Part shown: positions 17,701 through 27,882 of the stretch, one piece after another | How positions within the stretch are numbered: position 1 is the stretch's first letter | Layout: every line of letters begins with the position of its first letter | Assembly (NCBI GenBank): GCA_022822185.1 | Contig: JAJECE010000043.1 | Location: forward strand, 1 to 41,799 | Direction of reading: 5' to 3' | Length of the DNA: 41,799 nucleotides | Source of the DNA: Rhodothermales bacterium | Lineage (GTDB): Bacteria > Bacteroidota > Rhodothermia > Rhodothermales > Bin80 | Notes under the pieces: generated by a model | What the model was told of the DNA's origin: nothing | Database searches by the model: none | Seen by the model: the letters and a program-made list of their open reading frames with translations, nothing else | Program-made: the position numbers and the translations under genes

Positions 17701-17846
17701 ACGATCCGGAAAGCGGTGTGAGCCGGGCAATGCAGAATCCACGGGGATATAAACTGCTGGCCGAATTAAATATTAAACCAAGAGTATCCTATCTGGCCCG
17801 TGTGCGTAACCCGAACCTGGAACTGGAACCTGCGGAGTCGTCCTAA
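14751..17846 (+). CDS. actB: Alternative complex III subunit B, molybdopterin-like/Fe-S fusion
   Basis: 1031 residues. The N-terminus carries a twin-arginine-type signal (RRQFMQLLGASMAMAGLAAC, about 53-72). A large molybdopterin-oxidoreductase-like domain (about 75-770) follows; in characterised ActB this domain binds no molybdenum. The C-terminal ferredoxin-like part holds cysteine clusters for Fe-S centres: CTGCNACIIAC (from about 798), CQHCENAPCESVC, CIGTRYCANNCPYK, CSFC and CHQACPAD. The fusion of the two units is typical of ActB. It works with ActC in quinol oxidation on the periplasmic face. Confidence 0.93.
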   Translation: MISLPIVDGTPSDSARKLWRSRPHLDQDPALVEQVSEEFIPGASKAPGGSNRRQFMQLLGASMAMAGLAACRKPVETIMPFSDRPEELIPGVPLHYATGMNFRGVTRPLLAKSYDGRPVKVEGNPDHPNASGSSGVFEQASLLQLYDPDRSQTILRTGSPVGWDDFLSLCQRFQTLTRRVAVLAAPDHSITRARLQAQMETQFPNTRWIDYRSEGDDAESLGIQMAYGQPLQPVYDFANADVIVSLDADFLGPHAKNGNWNTASFAQGRKLDGDGDQMSRLYVAESTYTATGTMADHRRRMRSGAITRLASRIATAMGVYSGENPDAFASSIARDLQTANGRCVVIAGETQPVEVHALCALMNYALGAVGTAVTLLDTGAPAQLPQSQSLPALVEEMQAGQIDLLLILNVNPVYDAPPELNFQDAMGRVSDTVHVGLHVDETAQASTWHIPLTHYLESWGDGRSMDGTLTPVQPLIAPLYEDARSEIEILHALSSGQYARGYDLVRESWTSVLSEDDFETAWRRILHNGYLQDTGYPSVTAEPAFDAALPESDSGLELVIRLDPTILDGSFANNAWCQELPDPITKIVWDNVAVISPKTATDLGLVCEYSKGRYYADVVTLTVNGQEAELPIWILPGHADDTVSVTMGYGRQISTTRPERDTPFWDTDDATDIYARGALAGGVGTNVAKLRDLLARPVSTGVQLTATGRKWRIVTTQDHGILDTDARPLIRMATMDEYRADSAFALQDEAPTPGSDVKTDFSDYPELWKNQHPAKSPAFRDSDYWQNQWGMVIDLNSCTGCNACIIACQAENNIQVVGKKEVGNGRELHWLRVDRYFLTEGGENLDADPQIVMQPMPCQHCENAPCESVCPVAATVHSPDGTNQMIYNRCIGTRYCANNCPYKVRRYNFYNWSKTIPETVQMAQNPNVSIRFRGVMEKCSFCVQRIRQTQKRAGLEDRPLHRDEVATACHQACPADAITFGDLNDPESGVSRAMQNPRGYKLLAELNIKPRVSYLARVRNPNLELEPAESS

Positions 17847-17870
17847 ACCCATAGAACTATCTAACTCAAA

Positions 17871-19277
<1,407 letters not shown>

Positions 19278-19289
19278 CCGGAACTCCCA

Positions 19290-19904
19290 ATGTTGAAAAA
19301 ACTGATTCAAGGTGTCAAAGCCACCATGGGCATCTATGAAGCCCGGGAAGACGGGATCTACGGGCTGTTGGCGGAATTTCCAAACCCTGGCGTACTGATT
19401 GCTGCAGCGCGGAAAGTGCATACCTCCGGCTATCGCCACTTTGACACCCACTCCCCGTTCCCGATTCACGGCATGGATCGTGCAATGGGGCTGGGACAAT
19501 CCAGGATTGGATATATTACCATCCTCGGCAGTGCGACTGGATTGGGGCTTGCAACCTGGCTGCAATGGTGGACTTCGGCGGTGGACTATCCGCTCAATAT
19601 CAGCGGAAAACCGTTCTTCGCCATTGAACCATCCATCCCGATCATGTTTGAACTTACCGTGCTGTTTTCGGCGCTGTTTGCGGTCGGCGGAATGCTGGCC
19701 CTAAATGGACTGCCCCGCCCTTATAATCCGCTCTTCTATTCCAGGGAATTTACCCGGGCATCGGATGACGGGTTTTTTCTGCATGTTGCCGCCAGCGACT
19801 CAAACTTTGATTTGAGTGCAACCGAAGCCCTCCTCAAAGAAGCCGGTGCAAAGGCAGTGGAGGTGATTCATGACCATGGATATTCAGAACTGCATACAAC
19901 ATAG
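19290..19904 (+). CDS. actD: Alternative complex III subunit D (DUF3341)
   Basis: 204 residues. It starts with a soluble segment (IYGLLAEFPNPGVLIAAARKVHTSGYRHFDTHSPFPIHGMD) typical of DUF3341. Two membrane helices follow (about 70-90 and 113-135, a hairpin), then a C-terminal soluble part (FLHVAASDSNFD...LLKEAGAKAVEVIHD). This is the ActD architecture, with the N-terminal domain on the cytoplasmic side. It lies 12 bp after actC and 1 bp before actE. Confidence 0.92.
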   Translation: MLKKLIQGVKATMGIYEAREDGIYGLLAEFPNPGVLIAAARKVHTSGYRHFDTHSPFPIHGMDRAMGLGQSRIGYITILGSATGLGLATWLQWWTSAVDYPLNISGKPFFAIEPSIPIMFELTVLFSALFAVGGMLALNGLPRPYNPLFYSREFTRASDDGFFLHVAASDSNFDLSATEALLKEAGAKAVEVIHDHGYSELHTT

Positions 19905-19905
19905 G

Positions 19906-20502
19906 ATGAGAACGGTCTCCCTTGTACTTGGAATTGCGGTCTTTCTCGGCGGCTGCCGCGGCAGTCTGAAAGAGGATCCGCCCATCCACATTAACCCGAA
20001 TATGGATGCCATGGAGCGATTTGAGGCCCAGGAAGCCAACCCCTTCTTTGAGGACGGGCGTGCGATGCGGCCTCCGGTCCCCGGCACCGTCGCCCGCGGA
20101 ATGCTGCGGGAGGATGCAGCTTTTCATCGTGGACGGAATGCGGATGGCTCTTATGTAGAACTGCCGCCGATTGCGTACACAGTGGAACTTACCCATCGGG
20201 GTCGTGAACGCTATGATATCTACTGCGCCGTCTGTCACGGCGCGGCCGGAGACGGGCAGGGAACCGTGATGGCAGGCGGATACGGGTTCGTCCCTGTGGG
20301 CTTTCATACTGACCGGCTGCGTACGATTGAGGATGGCTACCTCTATGAGGTCATTACACAGGGAGTCCGCACGATGCCCGCCTATGCGCAGCAGATCCCG
20401 GTCGCCGACCGGTGGGCAATTGTTGCGTATGTGAGAGCACTGCAGCGAAGCCAGAATGCAGCCCTGGAAGACATCCCGGCGGATGAACAGACGAATTTTT
20501 AG
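19906..20502 (+). CDS. actE: Alternative complex III subunit E, monohaem cytochrome c lipoprotein
   Basis: 198 residues from ATG 19906, chosen because it begins a lipoprotein signal (MRTVSLVLGIAVFLGGC, Cys17) and follows the actD stop by one base. An upstream in-frame ATG at 19870 would overlap actD. The mature protein has NMDAMERFEAQEANPFFEDGRAMRPP, a conserved ActE leader. A class I cytochrome c domain follows, with haem site CAVCH in YDIYCAVCHGAAGDGQG and a distal Met in the TMPAYA segment. It carries electrons from ActA/B towards the oxidase. Confidence 0.92.
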   Translation: MRTVSLVLGIAVFLGGCRGSLKEDPPIHINPNMDAMERFEAQEANPFFEDGRAMRPPVPGTVARGMLREDAAFHRGRNADGSYVELPPIAYTVELTHRGRERYDIYCAVCHGAAGDGQGTVMAGGYGFVPVGFHTDRLRTIEDGYLYEVITQGVRTMPAYAQQIPVADRWAIVAYVRALQRSQNAALEDIPADEQTNF

Positions 20503-20525
20503 ACGACGCCCTGAAACAAGGATCT

Positions 20526-21797
20526 ATGCGTGACGCACTTCGAGGCAGTTCGCCCCTGATGAAACTGATTGATCCCTTGGCATCCACCAAGAGTGACCAG
20601 TATCCCTTTATCGGTACATCCCGCAGTTATATCCTTCCCGGACTTGCCGGTTTGGTCATTGTGGCGGTGAGTATTTTTGTCGGCATGAGCGAGGCCTTTC
20701 TGGAGCAATTCTATTTCTCTTATCTCATCGGCTGGACCTTCTGCCTCTCCATTGCTCTGGGCTGCCTGTTCATCGTACTCATCAAACATCTTGTCCGTGC
20801 GGAATGGATTGTTGCCCTTCGCCGAATCCCGGAAGCGGCAGCGGTCTCTTTCCCGCTGCTGATCCTCCTGTTTATTCCCATTTTGATCGGCATCTTTGAT
20901 ACGCACGGCCCTTATCATCACTGGACGGCCGAGGGCATTGCAGACCCGGACAGCAAGTACTATGATGAGATTCTGGCGGGGAAGGTTGCCTATCTGAATA
21001 TCCCGTTTTTTCTGACGCGCCTTGCCCTCTATTTTCTGGCATGGACCTTCGTCTCTTCCCGCCTGTGGAGACTGTCCCTGCTGCAGGATGTCACCGGTGA
21101 TCCGAATATCAGCGCACGCCTGCGGCATTTGAGTGCATGGGGGCTGCCGCTGTGCGGCATTACGACCGCGTTCGCCGGTTTTGACCTGCTTATGACGCTG
21201 TACCCGCACTGGTTCTCCACCATCTTTGGAGTCTATTTCTTTTCGGGAGCGTTCCTGTCTGCCTTCTGCTTCACGGCGTTAACCATTGCCGGACTGCAGC
21301 GGAGCGGGATGCTGCGCGGGGTCGTGACCGCCGAACATTATCACGACCTTGGGAAACTGATGTTCGGGTTTGTCGTATTCTGGGCCTACATTGCATTCAG
21401 TCAATATATGCTGTACTGGTACGGCGGTATCCCGGAAGAGACGGTCTGGTTTAAGTATCGGCTCCAAAACGGATGGGAGACGCACAGCGCAATCCTGCTG
21501 TTCGGACATTTTATACTTCCGTTTCTGATCCTGCTGCCCCGTGCAGTTAAGCGCTATTCCTTGCCCCTTGCCATCATGGCGGTGTGGCTTTTGATGATGC
21601 AGTGGTTTGATCTTCACTGGCAGGCCATGCCGGTGCTGCACCCAGATCAGGCACAGTTTCACTGGCTGGATCTCAGTTGCTGGATCGGACTTGTGTGCGT
21701 GTTTGTTGCGGGCTTCCTGTGGCGCCTTAGCCGACACGCAATGGTCTGCGAAGCAGATCCGCGATTAGACAAATCTCTACGTTTCGAAAACGCTTAA
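20526..21797 (+). CDS. actF: Alternative complex III subunit F, NrfD-like membrane protein
   Basis: 423 residues with about ten hydrophobic helices, homologous in layout to ActC but shorter, as expected for ActF. Characteristic parts are GWTFCLSIALGCLFIVLIKHLVRAEW (about 67-93), YLNIPFFLTRLALYFLAWTF and TAFAGFDLLMTLYPHWFSTIFGVYFFSGAF (about 218-247), and GKLMFGFVVFWAYIAFSQYMLYWYGGIPEE. The ATG at 20526 is preceded by AAGGA six bases upstream. It pairs with ActC in the membrane arm. Confidence 0.92.
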   Translation: MRDALRGSSPLMKLIDPLASTKSDQYPFIGTSRSYILPGLAGLVIVAVSIFVGMSEAFLEQFYFSYLIGWTFCLSIALGCLFIVLIKHLVRAEWIVALRRIPEAAAVSFPLLILLFIPILIGIFDTHGPYHHWTAEGIADPDSKYYDEILAGKVAYLNIPFFLTRLALYFLAWTFVSSRLWRLSLLQDVTGDPNISARLRHLSAWGLPLCGITTAFAGFDLLMTLYPHWFSTIFGVYFFSGAFLSAFCFTALTIAGLQRSGMLRGVVTAEHYHDLGKLMFGFVVFWAYIAFSQYMLYWYGGIPEETVWFKYRLQNGWETHSAILLFGHFILPFLILLPRAVKRYSLPLAIMAVWLLMMQWFDLHWQAMPVLHPDQAQFHWLDLSCWIGLVCVFVAGFLWRLSRHAMVCEADPRLDKSLRFENA

Positions 21798-21807
21798 TGT
21801 CTCTGCC

Positions 21808-22158
21808 ATGTCTGTTGAATCTGACGATCGAACCTCCGACCGGCTTCTTGTGCAGCATGAGTCCGTCGCAGCCGTCCCGATTATTTCTTTTGTGTTTTTT
21901 TTGCTCCTTGGGCTGGGAGCGTTAACATTTTTGGCTTCGTACTGGTATAAGTATGAAGCGGAGCAGGTAAGCCGGCAGCATGCCGCTGAAGCCTCGTATC
22001 CTGAACTGGTACGATTACAGGCTGCCGGTATCCAGCAGCTGAATCGGTACGAAAGATTGGATAATGGTGCATTCCGTATTCCAATTGAACAGGCCATCAT
22101 GAGAATCGCAGAAGAGTTTCCCGACAGTGTTCGCATCTCCGAGGAAATGCAGCCCTAA
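21808..22158 (+). CDS. actG: Small single-helix membrane protein, ActG-like
   Basis: 116 residues. A polar N-terminus precedes one membrane helix (VPIISFVFFLLLGLGALTFLASYWY, about 23-47) and a periplasmic part ending in RIPIEQAIMRIAEEF. The last segment resembles the conserved end of small cytochrome-complex accessory subunits. In the Rhodothermus-type cluster a small single-helix ActG follows ActF, so the assignment rests on position and topology more than on sequence. The stop at 22156-22158 directly abuts the next start. Confidence 0.65.
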   Translation: MSVESDDRTSDRLLVQHESVAAVPIISFVFFLLLGLGALTFLASYWYKYEAEQVSRQHAAEASYPELVRLQAAGIQQLNRYERLDNGAFRIPIEQAIMRIAEEFPDSVRISEEMQP

Positions 22159-22962
22159 ATGTACAAAGGATGTATTGTCATACTTACGCTTTGCATGTAT
22201 TCAGCGACGGTGTGCGCACAGTTAACTGAACAGGCAAGTATTGCGTACGAGGGAGTCGGGCTTGCTCCCCGCCTGGGAGAGCAGATCCCGCTTGATCTCG
22301 CATTCACCGACTCGCAGGGGCAGAGGGTTGCACTGGGGGATTACTTTCATCAGGACCGCCCGGTGGTCCTTACGTTCGTGTACCACACCTGCCCCATGCT
22401 GTGCAGTGCGCTTCTAGACGGTGTCACGCGAAGTCTGGAGGATGTGCCCTGGACACCTGGAGATGGCTACGAAATGATCACCGTTTCCTTCAGCCCGGAA
22501 GACACGCCCGAGCGTGCAGCAGAGCAGCGTGCCCGCTATCTGCGCCGGCTGGATCAGGAAAACGCCGACTGGCATTTTCTGACCGGCGATAAACCTGCGA
22601 TCCAGGCATTGACCCGGGCAACCGGGTTCCAGTTTAAGTGGGTCGAAGAGCAGCAGGAATATGCACATCCTGCGGCGGTGATTGTTCTGAGTGATGCGGG
22701 AATGATCACGCGTTATCTGCCGGATCTCGCTCCAGGGGGACGGGATTTGCGTGCGGCGATTGTGGAGGCATCCGATGGCACGGTCGGCAACCTGCTGGAC
22801 CGCGCCTTCCTCTATTGCTTCCAGTTTGATCCAGCCTCCAATTCGTACGTACTCGTGGCACGACGTGCAATGCAGGTGGGCGGCGGCATTACCGCTCTGC
22901 TCCTGATTGCGTCCCTGGGCCTTTTGTGGATGAAGGATACTAAAACATCGGAGCGTACATGA
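22159..22962 (+). CDS. sco: SCO1/SenC-type copper chaperone for cytochrome oxidase
   Basis: 267 residues with a signal peptide (to about 20), a thioredoxin-like SCO domain and a C-terminal membrane helix (about 236-257). The copper-binding Cys pair is in YHTCPMLCSALLDGV (about residues 75-89), and the distal His is in EYAHPAAVIVLSDAG (about 170). SCO proteins load copper into the CuA centre of oxidase subunit II, which is encoded next. The C-terminal anchor is unusual compared with the common N-terminal one but is known among related bacteria. The stop overlaps the coxB start (ATGA at 22959). Confidence 0.9.
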   Translation: MYKGCIVILTLCMYSATVCAQLTEQASIAYEGVGLAPRLGEQIPLDLAFTDSQGQRVALGDYFHQDRPVVLTFVYHTCPMLCSALLDGVTRSLEDVPWTPGDGYEMITVSFSPEDTPERAAEQRARYLRRLDQENADWHFLTGDKPAIQALTRATGFQFKWVEEQQEYAHPAAVIVLSDAGMITRYLPDLAPGGRDLRAAIVEASDGTVGNLLDRAFLYCFQFDPASNSYVLVARRAMQVGGGITALLLIASLGLLWMKDTKTSERT

Positions 22963-23894
22963 ATCAGCAGAACTCTATCTGGCTTCCCGAGGCGGCATCG
23001 ACGATTGCGGGGGATGTGGATGCACTGTTCTATTTCATCCTCGTTACCAGCGTGATCTTCTTTGTGGGTGTCGTTTCCACGATGGTGTTTTTTGCCTGGC
23101 GTTTTCGCCGGCGCAGCCCGGATGACCGTCCCAAACCGGTCTACGAAAATAAACTGGTGGAGGCCTCCTGGATCGTGATCCCTTCCATTCTGGTCGCGGT
23201 CGTGTTTGTGTGGGGATTCAGGCTGTTTCTGGAAATCGGGATCGCCCCCCCAAACTCCTATGAGGTGAATGTGACGGCCCGGAAATGGAGCTGGAGTTTT
23301 GCCTATCCGAACGGCGTGATCTCAACCGATCTCCATGTTCCGGTAAATCGCCCGATCAAACTTCGCATGAGCAGTGAGGATGTCATTCACAGTTTCTTTG
23401 TCCCGGCATTTCGGATCAAAGCCGATGTCTTGCAGGGGCGCTACTCCTATGTATGGTTTGAGGCAACCAGGCAGGACACCTTCCTGGTTGCCTGTACGGA
23501 ATACTGTGGCACTTCACATTCGAATATGTACGCACGCGTAATTACCCACTCACAGGATGATTTTGAGAATTGGCTGGTAGAAAATCTGCCTGATGACAGC
23601 TTAACACCGGCACAGCGGGGCGAAATCCTCTACACGCAGCAGGGCTGTATAGGCTGCCATTCCCTGGATGGGACCGTCGCCGCGGGTCCGAGTTTTCTCG
23701 GACTGGCAGGCAGCACACGAAACTTCGCCGATGGTACAAGTGCCGTCGCGGATGACAATTATCTCCGTACCTCTATTGTAAATCCTGCATTACAAATTGT
23801 TGAAGGGTATCTCAATGTAATGCCGGGGCAGTATGCAGTGACCATGTCATCCGAGGAAATTGATGCACTTGTAGCATTCATAAACGAGCAGTAG
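22959..23894 (+). CDS. coxB: Cytochrome c oxidase subunit II with fused cytochrome c (caa3 type)
   Basis: 311 residues. Two membrane helices (about 24-48 and 70-90) precede the cupredoxin domain. The CuA ligands are visible in [13 protein letters not shown] (about 177-189), with the earlier His in [13 protein letters not shown]-terminal cytochrome c domain follows (haem site CIGCH at about 228-232, sixth-ligand Met probably in LNVMPGQYA). The fusion defines a caa3 oxidase that takes electrons directly from the alternative complex III cytochromes. It is translationally coupled to sco. Confidence 0.95.
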   Translation: MNQQNSIWLPEAASTIAGDVDALFYFILVTSVIFFVGVVSTMVFFAWRFRRRSPDDRPKPVYENKLVEASWIVIPSILVAVVFVWGFRLFLEIGIAPPNSYEVNVTARKWSWSFAYPNGVISTDLHVPVNRPIKLRMSSEDVIHSFFVPAFRIKADVLQGRYSYVWFEATRQDTFLVACTEYCGTSHSNMYARVITHSQDDFENWLVENLPDDSLTPAQRGEILYTQQGCIGCHSLDGTVAAGPSFLGLAGSTRNFADGTSAVADDNYLRTSIVNPALQIVEGYLNVMPGQYAVTMSSEEIDALVAFINEQ

Positions 23895-23896
23895 GC

Positions 23897-25537
23897 ATGA
23901 GTGACGAATCACACAATTATTTGAACGCCCGTAAAGGCCTCTGGTCGTGGCTCTCCACGACCGACCACAAGCGGATCGGAATCATGTATGCGATTGCCTG
24001 TGGAGCATTCTTTCTTCTGGGGGGGATCCTTGCAACGTTCGTACGAACCGAGCTTGGAGAACCTGGAGAGACCATTCTCGGACAGGACCAGTACAATCAG
24101 GTCTTCACGCTTCACGGCGTGGTCATGGTCTTTCTGGTGATTATCCCGGCGATCCCCGGCATCCTGGGGAATTTTGTTCTGCCCCTGCAGATCGGTGCCA
24201 AAGATGTGGCTTTCCCCCGACTGAATCTGGCAAGTTGGTATCTCTTCATGGCCGGAGCAATCATGGCCGTCTGCGGTTGGCTGTTTGTGGGAAGGGTGGA
24301 CACCGGCTGGACCTTCTATACGCCCTATTCCAGTGGCGCATCCAATGCCGTGCTCTGGCTCACTTCGGCCGTCTTTATTGCCGGCTTTGCCTCCATTTTT
24401 ACGGGATTGAACTTTATTGTGACCGTGCACAAGATGCGTGCCCCCGGCATGACCTGGAACCGGCTCCCCCTGTTTACCTGGGCGATCTATGCGACGGGCA
24501 TTGTGCAGGTGCTGGCCACACCGGTCATCGGGATCACCATGGTGCTCCTGTTCCTGGAAAAGCTGTTACAGATTGGCATCTTTGATCCGGCGCTGGGAGG
24601 GGATCCGGTGTTGTTTCAGCATTTCTTTTGGTTCTACAGCCACCCCGCTGTCTATATCATGATCCTGCCTGCAATGGGAATTATCAGTGACCTGATGGGG
24701 ACCTTCTCGCGGCAGCATGTATCGGGCTATACGTTCATTGCACTGTCTTCGGTTGCGATTGCATTTCTGGGATTCCTTGTCTGGGGGCATCATATGTTCG
24801 TGGCAGGGCAGAGCGCCCTTTCTTCGATTATTTTTTCGATGCTCACCTTCCTGATCGGAATCCCGACCGGCATCAAGGTCTTCAACTGGGTTGCGACCAT
24901 GTACAAGGGATCTGTGTGGCTGCGAACCCCGATGATTTATGCCCTGATGTTCCTGTTCCTGTTTACGATTGGCGGCTTGACCGGGATCATGGTCGGCGTG
25001 CTGGCGGTGGATGTGCACCTGCATGACACGTACTTCGTCGTGGCGCACTTCCATTATGTGATGATGGGAGGTGCGCTGATTGGGCTCATTGGAGGCCTGC
25101 ACTACTGGTGGCCGAAGATGACCGGCCGGATGTACAATGAGACCGCCGGTGTCATTGCGGCAATCCTGGTCTTCATTGGATTCAATCTGACGTTCTTCAC
25201 GCAGTTTTTTCTTGGTACGAAGGGGATGCCCCGCCGCTACCATGACTATTCCGAATTCCTTGAGATTTACCCGGAATTTGCCGTATTAAATCTGGCCTCC
25301 ACCATCGGTTCGTACATCCTGGGGGTCGGGCTGGTGATGATTCTGGTGTATGCTCTGTACTCACTCTTTCGCGGCCCGAAAGCAACGGCAAACCCCTGGG
25401 GGGCCTGCACCCTTGAGTGGACACATACCGGCCCGGTTCCGGATGAGCATAATTTCCATGATACACCTCTGGTGACGCGCGGCCCCTATGACTACCACCT
25501 GGCCGATGATGTCTTTGGTAAAAAAACCGAGTCCTAG
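23897..25537 (+). CDS. coxA: Cytochrome c oxidase subunit I (haem-copper, A2 type)
   Basis: 546 residues with twelve helices. It contains the low-spin haem His in [10 protein letters not shown], the CuB ligands in [16 protein letters not shown] (His249) and WGHHMF, and the haem a3 ligand in [14 protein letters not shown]. The D-channel glutamate of A1 oxidases is replaced by the Tyr247-Ser248 pair (YSHP), which marks the A2 subfamily and is known from Rhodothermus marinus caa3. The His-Tyr cross-link tyrosine is in HPAVY. It reduces oxygen to water and pumps protons. It begins 2 bp after coxB. Confidence 0.96.
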   Translation: MSDESHNYLNARKGLWSWLSTTDHKRIGIMYAIACGAFFLLGGILATFVRTELGEPGETILGQDQYNQVFTLHGVVMVFLVIIPAIPGILGNFVLPLQIGAKDVAFPRLNLASWYLFMAGAIMAVCGWLFVGRVDTGWTFYTPYSSGASNAVLWLTSAVFIAGFASIFTGLNFIVTVHKMRAPGMTWNRLPLFTWAIYATGIVQVLATPVIGITMVLLFLEKLLQIGIFDPALGGDPVLFQHFFWFYSHPAVYIMILPAMGIISDLMGTFSRQHVSGYTFIALSSVAIAFLGFLVWGHHMFVAGQSALSSIIFSMLTFLIGIPTGIKVFNWVATMYKGSVWLRTPMIYALMFLFLFTIGGLTGIMVGVLAVDVHLHDTYFVVAHFHYVMMGGALIGLIGGLHYWWPKMTGRMYNETAGVIAAILVFIGFNLTFFTQFFLGTKGMPRRYHDYSEFLEIYPEFAVLNLASTIGSYILGVGLVMILVYALYSLFRGPKATANPWGACTLEWTHTGPVPDEHNFHDTPLVTRGPYDYHLADDVFGKKTES

Positions 25538-25540
25538 GCG

Positions 25541-26203
25541 ATGAGCAGTGCAGATACCACACTGAAGCACTATTTCGTCAGCCATGAACAGCAGTTTGAT
25601 GCGGCGAAACTGGGGATGTGGCTCTTTCTGGTGACCGAGATCCTTTTGTTTGCCGGAATGTTTGTGGCGTATGCCGTCTACCGGTCCTGGCACCCGGAGG
25701 TATTCCTTCAGGCCAGTGAACTGCTGGACTGGCGACTTGGTGCACTGAACACGGTCGTTCTTCTGGCCTCCAGCTTCACGGTTGCACTCTCAATTCATTT
25801 TGTGCAGAAGGGGGAGAATGACAAGGTCGTGGTTCTGCTCATTATGACGCTTGTGTGTGCAGCGATCTTTATGGTGGTCAAATACTTTGAGTACTCGGGC
25901 AAGTTTTCTCATGGAGTCTTTCCTGGAGCGGGCTTTGAACCCCACGGAATTGTTGACGGGAAGGACTATTCCAAGTATGATATTCCCTTTGCCCCCCAAT
26001 TCTTCAGCATCTATTTTGTGATGACGGGGATCCACGGGGTTCATGTACTAGTGGGCATGGGGCTGTTTGGGTGGCTTACCACGCGCGTGGCCCGTGGTCA
26101 TTTTTCGCCGCAGTATTACACTCCGGTTGAACTGACCGGCCTGTACTGGCACCTGGTTGACATTATCTGGATATTTCTTTTCCCTTTACTCTATTTGATT
26201 TAG
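25541..26203 (+). CDS. coxC: Cytochrome c oxidase subunit III
   Basis: 220 residues. A short cytoplasmic leader is followed by about five helices, fewer than the seven of mitochondrial subunit III and normal for this group. Signatures are KLGMWLFLVTEILLFAGMFVAYAVYR (about 21-46), YFVMTGIHGVHVLVGMG (about 157-173) and the terminal PVELTGLYWHLVDIIWIFLFPLLYL. Subunit III stabilises the proton-input side of subunit I. It lies 3 bp after coxA and 6 bp before coxD. Confidence 0.95.
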   Translation: MSSADTTLKHYFVSHEQQFDAAKLGMWLFLVTEILLFAGMFVAYAVYRSWHPEVFLQASELLDWRLGALNTVVLLASSFTVALSIHFVQKGENDKVVVLLIMTLVCAAIFMVVKYFEYSGKFSHGVFPGAGFEPHGIVDGKDYSKYDIPFAPQFFSIYFVMTGIHGVHVLVGMGLFGWLTTRVARGHFSPQYYTPVELTGLYWHLVDIIWIFLFPLLYLI

Positions 26204-26209
26204 GGCTTT

Positions 26210-26566
26210 ATGGCACACGGGCATCACATCATTCCGCTCCGCACCCTCAGCATGGTGTTCGGTGCGCTTCTGTTCCTGACGGTGGTTACGGTCATCACCG
26301 CCCAGATTGATCTGGGACTTTTGAATATTCCTCTGGCATTAGCCATTGCGGGGTCCAAGGCCATTCTGGTTGTTTTTGTCTTTATGGCCCTGAAATACGA
26401 TAATCGGGTTAATCTTCTCACTGTCGTTCTCGGGGTTGTCTTTGTCGTGGTTTTTCTTGTGCTGACGCTTGCGGACACGGAATTTCGCGGGAGTCTGGGG
26501 ATCACAGAGCCTGCAATCATTGAAGCATCTCCGGAGTCATCGGATACCGGGTCACGGATGCCGTAG
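26210..26566 (+). CDS. coxD: Cytochrome c oxidase subunit IV (prokaryotic type)
   Basis: 118 residues with three hydrophobic helices. It starts with a His-rich leader (MAHGHHIIPLRTL), then VFGALLFLTVVTVITAQIDLG, SKAILVVFVFMALKYDNR and LGVVFVVVFLVLTLADTEFR. This order and the terminal TLADTEFR match the prokaryotic subunit IV (COX4/DUF) found after coxC in caa3 operons. It is the last gene of the tight respiratory cluster. Confidence 0.88.
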   Translation: MAHGHHIIPLRTLSMVFGALLFLTVVTVITAQIDLGLLNIPLALAIAGSKAILVVFVFMALKYDNRVNLLTVVLGVVFVVVFLVLTLADTEFRGSLGITEPAIIEASPESSDTGSRMP

Positions 26567-26620
26567 GACAGTTGGGAGTTTCAATAGGCGGTTTCAAAGT
26601 ATTTTTAGTTCACAAACCTG

Positions 26621-27793
26621 ATGATCCGACATCTTGAGTTCCTTTTTTCCGGACTCATTCTCTGCGCACTGACGCTCCTGACCGGCTGTGACGCAGCCGG
26701 GACTTTATCTAAAAATACCGCTCTGGTCATCGGGGTTGCGATACCGCAGACGGGAACACTGAGTAACGCCGGCCAATCGGTCAGCAACGGAATTCATTTA
26801 GCAATTCGGGAACAGGCGGACCCGCTTGAACGCAAGTTAACGCTGGCGATGGTTGATACACGAAGCACTGCGAGTGGCGCACAGGATGCCTATCGTCAGC
26901 TTCTTGAGCTGAATGATCTGCCCGTGATTATCGGACCGCTCAGTTCTACTGCGACGGAAGCGATCCTGCCCATCATCCAGGAGAGCGGCATTACCTCTAT
27001 GGGCCCGACCTCCTCCAAGACGGGACTCTCGGCCCGGAGTGCACACCTTTTTCGTTCCTCATTGACCGGAAATCGTACCATTCCTGTCGGAATTCGGACA
27101 GCAAAGCAAAATCTCCAGTTCACAAACGTTGCCACCTTACACAATTCCGGCGATGCTTTTTCTGTGTCCAGCAATACATTGATCACACAAGAACTGGGGG
27201 CCTACGCTGAGGTGACCATTGCGGTGGCAGCGTCCTTTTCCCGCCCACCTGGCACCAGCCTCAGTGAAGCGGATATTGCCGCTCAACTTGACGATATCCT
27301 CGCATCCGAGCCACCGGTGGATGCGATTTTTCTGTCGGGACTGCCAGAGGATCAGATAACGATTCTGCCTGCTGCCCATCGAAGAGGGAACGCGGCTCCT
27401 TTCATTGTCAATCTCCTCTCCAGCGCCGAAGTAGAGACGATTGAGGAACTGGAGCCTGGTGCTGCAGAGGGTGCGGTGACCTTCAGCATCTGGCTGGCAA
27501 GTTCACCGGAGCCCCTGAGCCGGGCATTTGTAAAAAGTTATACGCAGAATTTTGGAATGCCCCCGGATGACTGGGCGGCAAGGGGATATGCGGCGACCTC
27601 CATTCTGATTGAGGCCTTACACCGCACCTCCGCCTACGACGCGGATTCCGTGCAGGAAGCGCTCACCGGGATCAACGATTTTTCGACGATTTACGGGGCT
27701 TTCTCCTTCAACAAGGACGGGGATGCCATCTACAACCCTGTGGTTGCTGTCGTTCATGATCGCGATTTTGTAGCCTGGTCCATCGTAAATTAG
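26621..27793 (+). CDS. Ligand-binding lipoprotein of the Leu/Ile/Val-binding fold (paralogue 1)
   Basis: 390 residues with a lipoprotein signal (LTLLTGC, Cys23). The mature part is a type 1 periplasmic binding fold: VIGVAIPQTGTLSNAGQSVSNGIHLA (about 36-62), LPVIIGPLSSTATEAILPIIQESGITSMGPTSSK (about 106-139), VATLHNSGDAFSVSS and, near the end, FSTIYGAFSFNKDGDAIYNPVVAVV. Such proteins bind small amino-acid-like ligands for ABC importers or act as envelope sensors. No ABC permease or ATPase gene is nearby. It is followed after 89 bp by a paralogue, so the pair is a tandem duplication. Confidence 0.8.
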   Translation: MIRHLEFLFSGLILCALTLLTGCDAAGTLSKNTALVIGVAIPQTGTLSNAGQSVSNGIHLAIREQADPLERKLTLAMVDTRSTASGAQDAYRQLLELNDLPVIIGPLSSTATEAILPIIQESGITSMGPTSSKTGLSARSAHLFRSSLTGNRTIPVGIRTAKQNLQFTNVATLHNSGDAFSVSSNTLITQELGAYAEVTIAVAASFSRPPGTSLSEADIAAQLDDILASEPPVDAIFLSGLPEDQITILPAAHRRGNAAPFIVNLLSSAEVETIEELEPGAAEGAVTFSIWLASSPEPLSRAFVKSYTQNFGMPPDDWAARGYAATSILIEALHRTSAYDADSVQEALTGINDFSTIYGAFSFNKDGDAIYNPVVAVVHDRDFVAWSIVN

Positions 27794-27882
27794 GCGAATG
27801 AAGATCTTGTTAGCGAATCCGATGACCGGGAACATGACCTTTTGATTTTTAACCATTTAATGCTTACACCGCTCTTTCTATC